Shown here: piece after piece, positions 44,295 to 50,705 of the stretch
Position numbering within the stretch: the stretch's first letter is position 1
How the letters are laid out: each line of letters opens with the position of its first letter
Source: Sphingomonas adhaesiva
GTDB taxonomy: Bacteria > Pseudomonadota > Alphaproteobacteria > Sphingomonadales > Sphingomonadaceae
NCBI RefSeq assembly: GCF_036946125.1
Contig: NZ_JAQIJT010000001.1
Coordinates: 186,001-250,000 of the forward strand
Reading direction: 5' to 3'
DNA: 64,000 nucleotides
Made by a program: the position numbers and the translations under genes
The notes under the pieces: generated by a model
Told to the model about the DNA's origin: nothing
Databases searched by the model: none
The model's input: the letters and a program-made list of their open reading frames with translations, nothing else

Positions 44295-44963
44295 ATGGCG
44301 GACCATCGCGAGCCAATCGCCCCCAAGGTTGCGGGCGCCGGATCGAACGGCGCCGGATCGAGCGGCAAGGGCAAGGTGCGGGTCGCCGCGCCCCGCGCCA
44401 CGCGCGTCCGCGTCACCCCGCCGCCGCCCGCCGTCGCGACCCCGGTCGCCTCGGCACCCGTCGCGGCCGACATGACGACCGACCCGACCCCCCTCGCAGC
44501 GAAGGACGAGATCATGAACGAGACCGTGACCAACATCGCCGACAAGGCGCAGGACCAGGCCCGCACCATGTTCGCGCAGGCCAACGAGCAGACCCGCTCC
44601 ACGATGGAGAAGGGCAAGAAGGTCGCCGAAGATATGGCGGAGTTCGGCAAGGGCAACGTCGAGGCGATCGTCGAGTCGGCGCGCATCGCCGCCAAGGGCA
44701 TCGAATCGTTCGGCAAGGACAGCGCCGCCTTCGCGCGTGCGCGGTACGAGAGCACCGCCGAAACCGTCCGCGCGATGGCGTCGGTCAAGTCGCCGACCGA
44801 GCTGATGCAGCTCCAGGCCGACTATGTCCGCAGCGCGTTCGATGCGATCGTGGCCGAGGCGTCGCGCTCGACCGAGGCGTCGCTGAAGCTGGCCGGCGAG
44901 ATCGCCGCCCCGCTGCAGAACCGCCTCGCGATCGCGACCGACAAGATCAAGGCCGCGGCCTGA
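44295..44963 (+). CDS. Phasin-family granule protein
   Basis: A 222-residue phasin. The first 75 residues are disordered, rich in Ala, Pro, Lys and Arg (VRVTPPPPAVATPVASAP), and the remainder is a long amphipathic helix region (ADKAQDQARTMFAQANEQ and EFGKGNVEAIVESARIAAKG) typical of Phasin_2. It coats PHA granules and controls their number and size. AAAAAGGAG precedes the ATG at 44295. It is next to phaC and has its own probable PhaR-controlled promoter; a strong terminator follows. Confidence 0.9.
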   Translation: MADHREPIAPKVAGAGSNGAGSSGKGKVRVAAPRATRVRVTPPPPAVATPVASAPVAADMTTDPTPLAAKDEIMNETVTNIADKAQDQARTMFAQANEQTRSTMEKGKKVAEDMAEFGKGNVEAIVESARIAAKGIESFGKDSAAFARARYESTAETVRAMASVKSPTELMQLQADYVRSAFDAIVAEASRSTEASLKLAGEIAAPLQNRLAIATDKIKAAA

Positions 44964-44996
44964 TCGACGTCCGCACGATCGACCGATCGTGCCCCG

Positions 44997-45029
44997 AAAG
45001 GGCGGCCGCAGCGATGCGGTCGCCCTTTT
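44997..45029 (+). terminator. Intrinsic terminator after the phasin gene
   Basis: AAAGGGCGGCCGC and GCGGTCGCCCTTTT form a stem with one mismatch around a six-base loop, ending in TTTT. It starts 34 bases after the phasin stop, as expected for a highly expressed single gene. Confidence 0.8.
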
Positions 45030-45084
45030 CGCATTCTCCGGGCTTGCCCTGCCCCGCCCCTATGCCATATTTTGCGAAACGTCC

Positions 45085-45447
45085 ATGCAGCAGCTGATCC
45101 CCCTCACGGCCGCGGGCCAGAACGATGACGCCGACGGCGCCGATGGCAACGGCACCGGGCTGGGTGTCGCCACGCGGACGCGGACCCGCACGAAGAAGCC
45201 GACGCCGTACCGCGTCCTGATGCTCAACGACGATTATACGCCGATGGAATTCGTCGTCCTGTGCCTCCAGCGCTTCTTCCGCATGAGCACGGAGGAGGCG
45301 ACCCGCGTGATGCTCCACGTCCACCAGCGCGGCGTCGGCGTCTGCGGCGTCTTCAGCTACGAGGTGGCGGAGACGAAGGTGACGCAGGTGATGGATTTCG
45401 CCCGCGCGAACCAGCACCCGCTACAATGCACGCTGGAGAAGGCGTAG
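45085..45447 (+). CDS. clpS: ClpS adaptor of the ClpAP protease
   Basis: A 120-residue ClpS protein that delivers N-degron substrates to ClpA. Core motifs are RVLMLNDDYTPMEFVV, EEATRVMLHVHQRGVGVCGVFSYEVAETKV, and HPLQCTLEKA at the end. The N-terminal 35 residues are flexible and acidic, then basic (RTRTRTKK). The ATG at 45085 is chosen over a longer frame because the latter runs through the phasin terminator. clpA is not in the window. Confidence 0.93.
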   Translation: MQQLIPLTAAGQNDDADGADGNGTGLGVATRTRTRTKKPTPYRVLMLNDDYTPMEFVVLCLQRFFRMSTEEATRVMLHVHQRGVGVCGVFSYEVAETKVTQVMDFARANQHPLQCTLEKA

Positions 45448-45483
45448 GCGGGCAAGGCTCTCTGTGTGAGGACCGTCCCCCTC

Positions 45484-45534
45484 CGTTCGTGCCGAGGAGG
45501 CATCGAGCGAAGTCGAGAGGCCGTCTCGAAGCAC
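45484..45534. repeat. 51-bp dispersed repeat, copy 2 (inverted relative to 2687-2736)
   Basis: Read on the minus strand it starts GTGCTTCGAGACGG and ends GGCACGAACG, like the copy after the first methyltransferase gene. It lies in the convergent gap between clpS and ccmB. Confidence 0.6.
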
Positions 45535-45577
45535 AAGCACAGCGCCCGCCTCGGCCCACGCTGCGGCCGTCCCCCCC

Positions 45578-46213
45578 CTATTCCATCGCCATCCTGAGCG
45601 CCGCGCCCGCCACCACCGGCCCACCGACGCTCAGCAGCAGGCTGACCGCCGCCAGCAGCTTCAGCCCGCCGACGCCGCCCGCCAGCGCACCCGCGCCGAA
45701 GATCAGCAGCGGGACCGCCAGCGGCAGCATCACCAGCCCGGCGATCGCCCCCGCACCGCGCAACCCCGCGACCAGCGCCCCGGTCGCCACCGCCAGCGCG
45801 GCCAGCCCCGGCGTGCCCAGCAGCAACCCTGCCTCCACCAGCAGCAGCCGCTGGGTGGGCAGGTCGAGCAACCCCGCCGCCACCACCGCCGCCGCCATCA
45901 GCGGCGGCGCGAAGGCGAGCCAGTGCCCCAGCGTCCGTGCCGCCGCGATCGTCACCGGCGACAGCCCGCGCACCACCAGCTGGTCGAACACGCCCGCCTC
46001 CAGGTCGGGCTGGACCAGCCGCTCGACCGGCAGCAATGCCGCCAGCAGCGCCGCCGCCCAGATCACCCCGCCGCCGATCCGCGCCAGCAGCGCCGCATCC
46101 GGCCCGATCGCGAACGGGAACAGCATCGCCACCAGCAGGAAGAACGCGACCACCAGCGTCGCCCCGCCCGCGCCATAGCCGCGCCGCACGTCGCGCCAGA
46201 TCAGCGCGATCAC
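45578..46213 (-). CDS. ccmB: Heme exporter subunit CcmB
   Basis: A 211-residue membrane protein with six hydrophobic helices and the CcmB pattern: LIWRDVRRGYG start, LERLVQPDLEAGVFDQL-like ERLVQPDLEAGVFDQL, and LLLGTPGLAALAV. It is the membrane part of the CcmABCD ABC system for cytochrome c maturation. Start is GTG 46213, overlapping the ccmA stop (GTGA). No ccmC, D or E lies in the window. Confidence 0.9.
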   Translation of the reverse strand: MIALIWRDVRRGYGAGGATLVVAFFLLVAMLFPFAIGPDAALLARIGGGVIWAAALLAALLPVERLVQPDLEAGVFDQLVVRGLSPVTIAAARTLGHWLAFAPPLMAAAVVAAGLLDLPTQRLLLVEAGLLLGTPGLAALAVATGALVAGLRGAGAIAGLVMLPLAVPLLIFGAGALAGGVGGLKLLAAVSLLLSVGGPVVAGAALRMAME

Positions 46214-46785
46214 AGCCGCACCTCGACCGCGTCGGGCATGGCGAACGGCTGATGCGTCGCCGCCACCACCATGCCGCCCGTGGCGCGGTGCCCCGCGATC
46301 AGCTGCTCCAGCCGCACCACCGCGGGCGCATCCAGCCCGTTGGCGGGCTCGTCGAGCAGCCACAGCGGCGCCGCCGACGCGACCACCCGCGCCAGCGCCG
46401 CGCGCCGCCGCTGCCCGGTCGACAGCAGCCGCACCGGGACATCGCCCAGATCGTCCAGTCCGACCGCCGCCAGCGCCGCGTCGACGCGCAGGCCGGGCGC
46501 CCCGGCGGCGTCCAGCCGCGTCCAGAAGGTCAGCGCGTCGCGCAACCGCTGCTCGCCGTCCAGCGCCGCCGCCTCCGCCAGCAGCGCCACCGCGCCCGGC
46601 CGCTCGATCACGCCCGTACCGCGCACCAGCCCGGCCAGCGCGCGCAGCAGGCTCGACTTGCCGACGCCGTTCGGCCCGCTGACGCGCACCGCCCCGCCCC
46701 GCTGGGCCGCGAACGACAGGTCCTCGAACAGCACGCGCCCGCCGCGCACCAGCGTCAGCGCCTCGACGCGCAACGCGCCGCTCAA
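46210..46785 (-). CDS. ccmA: Heme exporter ATP-binding subunit CcmA
   Basis: A 191-residue ABC ATPase: Walker A GPNGVGKSS, signature LSTGQRRRAALAR with the T-G-Q variant usual in CcmA, Walker B LWLLDEP, and the H-loop ATHQ. It powers release of heme from CcmC-CcmE in cytochrome c maturation. The start is taken as TTG 46785, which overlaps the stop of the upstream metallopeptidase gene (TTGA) and gives a normal first strand; no ATG is suitable. Confidence 0.9.
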   Translation of the reverse strand: MSGALRVEALTLVRGGRVLFEDLSFAAQRGGAVRVSGPNGVGKSSLLRALAGLVRGTGVIERPGAVALLAEAAALDGEQRLRDALTFWTRLDAAGAPGLRVDAALAAVGLDDLGDVPVRLLSTGQRRRAALARVVASAAPLWLLDEPANGLDAPAVVRLEQLIAGHRATGGMVVAATHQPFAMPDAVEVRL

Positions 46786-47204
46786 TCCGCCACCGCCTCT
46801 TCCAGCGCGTGCATGTCGTCGTCCGACAGCCCGAAATGATGCCCGATCTCGTGAATGGTGACATGCGCGATCAGATCGTCCAGCCGTACCCCCGTCTCGC
46901 ACCATTCCGCCAGGATCGCCTGGCGATACAGATGGATGCGATCGGGCATCGCACCGCTGTCGAACGCGGATTTCTCGCCGATCGGGCGGCCGTGGTACAC
47001 GCCGGTCAGCTCCAGCGGATGCTCCAGCCCCAGGTCGGCCAGCGTCTCCGCATCCGCCTCCTCCTCGATCAGCAGCACGACCTCGCCCAGATGCGCGCGG
47101 AACGCATCGGGGAGGCGCGCGATCGTCGCGCGCGCCACCGCCTCGAACGCTGCGGCGTCGGGCGCTTCGCCCATCGGGTCTTGCCGGTCCATCGCCACCG
47201 CCAT
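46782..47204 (-). CDS. Zincin-like metallopeptidase family protein
   Basis: A 140-residue protein of the small bacterial zincin family: IHEIGHHFGLSDDDMHALE contains the HExxH motif and a downstream aspartate typical of minimal zincins. The N-terminal half holds an acidic LLIEEEADAETLADLG region. These proteins have little or no known substrate. Start codons at 47204, 47192 and 47174 are all possible. Its stop overlaps the TTG of ccmA, so translation is likely coupled with heme export genes. Confidence 0.8.
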   Translation of the reverse strand: MAVAMDRQDPMGEAPDAAAFEAVARATIARLPDAFRAHLGEVVLLIEEEADAETLADLGLEHPLELTGVYHGRPIGEKSAFDSGAMPDRIHLYRQAILAEWCETGVRLDDLIAHVTIHEIGHHFGLSDDDMHALEEAVAD

Positions 47205-47241
47205 ACCGCTGCGCTCACCAACGTCGCAAGGGAGGGACACG

Positions 47242-47544
47242 ATGGCCAAAGCGATCCAGCAGCTGAGCGAGGCAGAGCGCGCCGATGCCCTCGATGGCCT
47301 GCCCGACTGGGACTATGACGACGGGCGCGACGCGATCACGCGTACCATCGTCTTCACCGATTTCGCCGAGGCGTTCGGTTTCATGACGCAGGTCGCGTTG
47401 CTGGCGGAGCGCGCCGACCACCATCCGGAATGGAGCAACGTGTGGAACCGGGTCGAAATCCTGCTCACCACCCATGACGCCGGCGGCCTGTCGTCGCGCG
47501 ACATCGACCTGGCGACCGCGATCGACGGCATATTGGGGGGCTGA
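47242..47544 (+). CDS. phhB: Pterin-4a-carbinolamine dehydratase
   Basis: A 100-residue protein dehydrating 4a-hydroxytetrahydrobiopterin (EC 4.2.1.96). The signature ADHHPEWSNVWNRVEILLTTHDAGGLSSRDIDLA contains the catalytic histidines. GGGAGGG precedes the ATG at 47242. In proteobacteria it usually serves phenylalanine hydroxylase, but no phhA is in the window. It is convergent with the SDR gene, whose stop is one base away. Confidence 0.92.
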   Translation: MAKAIQQLSEAERADALDGLPDWDYDDGRDAITRTIVFTDFAEAFGFMTQVALLAERADHHPEWSNVWNRVEILLTTHDAGGLSSRDIDLATAIDGILGG

Positions 47545-47545
47545 T

Positions 47546-48346
47546 TCACCGCCCCAACGAGCGTTTCCTCATCGTCGCGCGCAGTCGCCCGGGCAGCCAG
47601 CGCGCGGCGAAGGTCAGCCGGCGCGCGGTCTTGCCCACCGGCGTGTGGACGCGGTCGCCGTGGACGGCCTCCCATGCCGCCTGCGCCACCGTCTCGACCG
47701 GGGTGAACTCCAGCCCGGCATCCACCACCGCGTCGCGTGCGGTACGGTTGGTGCCCGCCACCCCGATCGACAGCAGGTTGGTATCGATGAAGCCCGGCAT
47801 CAGCGAGCGGACGCGGATGCCCTCCGCCGCCCATTCCGCGTCCAGCGCCTCGGTCAGGCCGCGCACCGCGAACTTGGTCGCGGAATAGGCCGCCAGCCCC
47901 GCCGTGCCATAGATGGCGGAGGCGGAGGCGGTGTTGAGCAGGCACGCCCCCGCTCCCCCTTCTGCGGCCGCCCGCCTCAGATACGGGTAGGACAGCCGCG
48001 CGCCATATGCCATGCCGCGGAAGTTGACGTCTATCACGCGGTCGAGCGCATCGATCGCCATGTCGCCGAACGCACCCCCCGCGGCGATCCCGGCATTGTT
48101 GAAGACCGTGTCGATCCGACCCCCGGTCCGCGCGGCGAACCCGGTCAGCACATGCTCCCATTGCGACGCATCGCGCACGTCCATGACATGCGTCGATGTG
48201 CGCTCCGCCGGCAGCATCGCGGCGGTGTCGCGCAGGCCGGTAGCGTCGATATCCGCCAGCCCCACGCGCCATCCCTTGTCCGCGAACAGCCGCGCCACCG
48301 CACGCCCGATCCCCGATCCGCCGCCCGTGACCAGGATCGCCTTCAT
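47546..48346 (-). CDS. Short-chain dehydrogenase/reductase
   Basis: A 266-residue classical SDR: NAD(P)-binding TGGGSGIG, NNAG, the catalytic serine region NTASASAIYG, and YSATK with the catalytic Tyr and Lys. D after strand 2 (LADIDATGL) suggests NAD rather than NADP. The C-terminal region is basic (ARRLTFAARWLPGRLRATMRKR), like lipid-acting SDRs. The substrate is unknown. It diverges from the osmolyte ABC genes. Confidence 0.88.
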   Translation of the reverse strand: MKAILVTGGGSGIGRAVARLFADKGWRVGLADIDATGLRDTAAMLPAERTSTHVMDVRDASQWEHVLTGFAARTGGRIDTVFNNAGIAAGGAFGDMAIDALDRVIDVNFRGMAYGARLSYPYLRRAAAEGGAGACLLNTASASAIYGTAGLAAYSATKFAVRGLTEALDAEWAAEGIRVRSLMPGFIDTNLLSIGVAGTNRTARDAVVDAGLEFTPVETVAQAAWEAVHGDRVHTPVGKTARRLTFAARWLPGRLRATMRKRSLGR

Positions 48347-48401
48347 GCCCGCTTCCTTATGCGCTTGTCTCCGCGGCGTTCCTCCCGCATCGTCGCCGCC
48401 G

Positions 48402-49172
48402 ATGCCAGCACAATCGACCGGCCCCGCCGTCGCCTTCGACGGGATCACGAAGCGGTACGGCGACGGCACTGCCGCGGTCGACGCGGTGACGCTGGAAATC
48501 GCCGCGGGCGCGTTCGTCGCGCTGGTCGGCACGTCGGGGTCGGGCAAGTCGACGCTGCTCAAGACCGTCAACCGGCTGGTCGTGCCCAGCGCGGGCCGGA
48601 TCACGCTGGACGGGGCGGACGTCGCCGAACAGCCCGCGCACGAATTGCGCCGCCGCATCGGCTATGTCTTCCAGAACGTCGGGCTGTTCCCGCACCTGAG
48701 CGTGGCGGACAATATCGCGATGCCGCTGACGCTGGTCGGGTGGCGCGATCCGGCCCGCGTCGCCGCGATGCTCGACCTGGTGGAACTGCCCGCCGCGCTC
48801 GCGACGCGGATGCCGGCCGATCTGTCCGGCGGGCAGCGCCAGCGCGTCGGGGTCGCGCGCGCGCTGGTCGCGGGCCCCGGACTGCTGCTGATGGACGAGC
48901 CGTTCGGCGCGCTCGATCCCGTCACGCGCGAGGCGCTGGCGCAAGGAGTGCGCCGGCTCCACGACGATCTCGCGCTCACCACGATCATGGTGACGCACGA
49001 CATGGCGGAGGCGCTGCTGACCGCGGACCGCGTGCTGGTGATGGAGCGGGGGCGCGTCGTCGCCGATGCCACCCCCGCGGCGATGCTGGCGGGCGAGGGG
49101 GGCGCGGCGGCCGATGCGCTGGTCGCGGTCCCGCGCGAGCAGGCACGCCGGCTGGCGGCGCTGTCACGATGA
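48402..49172 (+). CDS. Osmoprotectant ABC transporter ATP-binding protein
   Basis: A 256-residue ABC ATPase of the ProV/OpuCA class: Walker A GTSGSGKST, Q-loop YVFQNVGLFPHLSV, signature LSGGQRQR, Walker B LLLMDEPFGALDP and the H-loop VTHDMAEAL. It lacks the C-terminal CBS domains present in OpuCA/ProV regulators, ending soon after the ABC domain. The stop overlaps the start of the fused permease/binding protein in ATGA, so the two form a complete importer for a quaternary amine. Confidence 0.88.
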   Translation: MPAQSTGPAVAFDGITKRYGDGTAAVDAVTLEIAAGAFVALVGTSGSGKSTLLKTVNRLVVPSAGRITLDGADVAEQPAHELRRRIGYVFQNVGLFPHLSVADNIAMPLTLVGWRDPARVAAMLDLVELPAALATRMPADLSGGQRQRVGVARALVAGPGLLLMDEPFGALDPVTREALAQGVRRLHDDLALTTIMVTHDMAEALLTADRVLVMERGRVVADATPAAMLAGEGGAAADALVAVPREQARRLAALSR

Positions 49173-50701
49173 CGGATGCGCTCGCCCGCGTCCCCGGACT
49201 GGCGGCGCAGCATCTGCTGCTGGCGATGGCAGCGCTCGCGCTCGCGCTCGCCATCGCGCTGCCGCTGGGGGTGCGCGCCGCGCGCTCGCCGCGGCTGGCG
49301 GGGGTGGTGCTCGGGGCGGCCAGCCTGGTCCAGACGATCCCCAGCCTGGCGCTGCTGGCGCTCTTCTACCCGGTGCTGCTGTGGCTGTCGGGGCTGGTCG
49401 GCGGCGGCATCCCCGCGCTGGGTTTCCTGCCCGCGCTGCTGGCGCTGACGCTCTATGCGCTGCTGCCGATCGTGCGCAACCTCGTCACCGGGCTGACCGG
49501 GCTCGACCCCGCGGTGCTGGAGGCGGCGGACGGCATCGGCATGACCCCGCGGCAGAAGCTGTGGCGGGTCGAGGCGCCGCTGGTGCTGCCGATCGTCATG
49601 GCGGGCATCCGCACCGCCGCGGTCTGGACGATCGGCGCGGCGACGCTGTCGACCACCGTGGGGCAGCCGAGCCTCGGCGACCTGATCTTCGCCGGGCTTC
49701 AGACGCAGGCCTGGACGCTGGTCATCGCGGGCTGCATCGCCGCCGCAGCGCTGGCGCTGGCGGTCGACGCGCTGCTGGGCCTCGCCGAGCGCGCCGCGGG
49801 GCGGCGACGCTGGCCGCTGGTCTGGGGCGTCGCTGCCGCGCTGCTGCTCGCCACGCTCGCCGCCAGCGTACCGCTGTGGCCGCGCGGCGACGGCAGCGAC
49901 CGGACCGTCGTCATCGGCGCCAAGAACTTCTCCGAGCAATATATCCTCGCCCGGCTGATCGGCGCGCGGCTGGAACGCGCCGGCTACACCGTCAGCTACC
50001 GCGACGGCCTGGGCTCCGCGGTCGCGTTCGGTGCGGTCGCGGGGGGCGGCATCGACGTCTATGTCGATTATGCCGGCACCATCTGGACCGGCGCGATGGC
50101 GCGGCGCGACGTGATCCCGCGCGAGGCGCAGGTCCGCGCGATCGCGGATTGGGCGGAAAAGTCGCGCGGCGTCACTTTGCTGGGCACGCTGGGGTTCGAG
50201 AATGCCTATGCGCTGGCGATGCGCGGCGCGGACGCGCGCGCGAAGGGGATCGCGACCATCGCCGACCTGGTCCCCGCCGCGCCGGCGCTGGCGCTGGGGG
50301 CGGACCTGGAATTCCTCGACCGGCCCGAATGGGCCGCGATCCGGCGCGCGTACCCGCTGCGCTTCGCCTCGACGACGCCGTACAGCCCGACGTTCATGTA
50401 CCGCGCGCTGGCGAGCGGGCGCGCCGACGTCATCAGCGCCTTCTCCTCCGACGGCCGCATCGCGGCGGACGACCTGACCGTGCTCGCCGATCCCAGGGGG
50501 GCGATCCCGGGCTATGACGCCATCCTGCTGCTGGCGCCATCGCGGCGCGGCGACGCGCGGTTCCGCGACGCCCTGCGCCCGCTGGTCGGCCGCATCCCGG
50601 TCGCCGCGATGCGCGAGGCGAACTACCGTGTCGACCGCGACCGCGACAAGCAGACGCCGGAGGCCGCCGCCGCCTGGCTCGCGGCCCGCATCGGGCTGTA
50701 G
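49169..50701 (+). CDS. Fused permease and osmoprotectant-binding protein (OpuF-like)
   Basis: A 510-residue fusion. Residues about 1-215 are an ABC permease with the EAADGIGMTPRQKLWRVEAPL coupling loop; residues about 245-510 are an OpuAC-type glycine betaine/choline-binding domain (VVIGAKNFSEQYILARLIG, YVDYAGTIWTG, ending YRVDRDRDKQTPEAAAAWL). This architecture, membrane part and binding domain in one chain, is known as OpuF-like in several bacteria. With the upstream ATPase it makes an importer of choline, betaine or a related solute. No other component is needed. Confidence 0.88.
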   Translation: MTDALARVPGLAAQHLLLAMAALALALAIALPLGVRAARSPRLAGVVLGAASLVQTIPSLALLALFYPVLLWLSGLVGGGIPALGFLPALLALTLYALLPIVRNLVTGLTGLDPAVLEAADGIGMTPRQKLWRVEAPLVLPIVMAGIRTAAVWTIGAATLSTTVGQPSLGDLIFAGLQTQAWTLVIAGCIAAAALALAVDALLGLAERAAGRRRWPLVWGVAAALLLATLAASVPLWPRGDGSDRTVVIGAKNFSEQYILARLIGARLERAGYTVSYRDGLGSAVAFGAVAGGGIDVYVDYAGTIWTGAMARRDVIPREAQVRAIADWAEKSRGVTLLGTLGFENAYALAMRGADARAKGIATIADLVPAAPALALGADLEFLDRPEWAAIRRAYPLRFASTTPYSPTFMYRALASGRADVISAFSSDGRIAADDLTVLADPRGAIPGYDAILLLAPSRRGDARFRDALRPLVGRIPVAAMREANYRVDRDRDKQTPEAAAAWLAARIGL

Positions 50702-50705
50702 CGCC

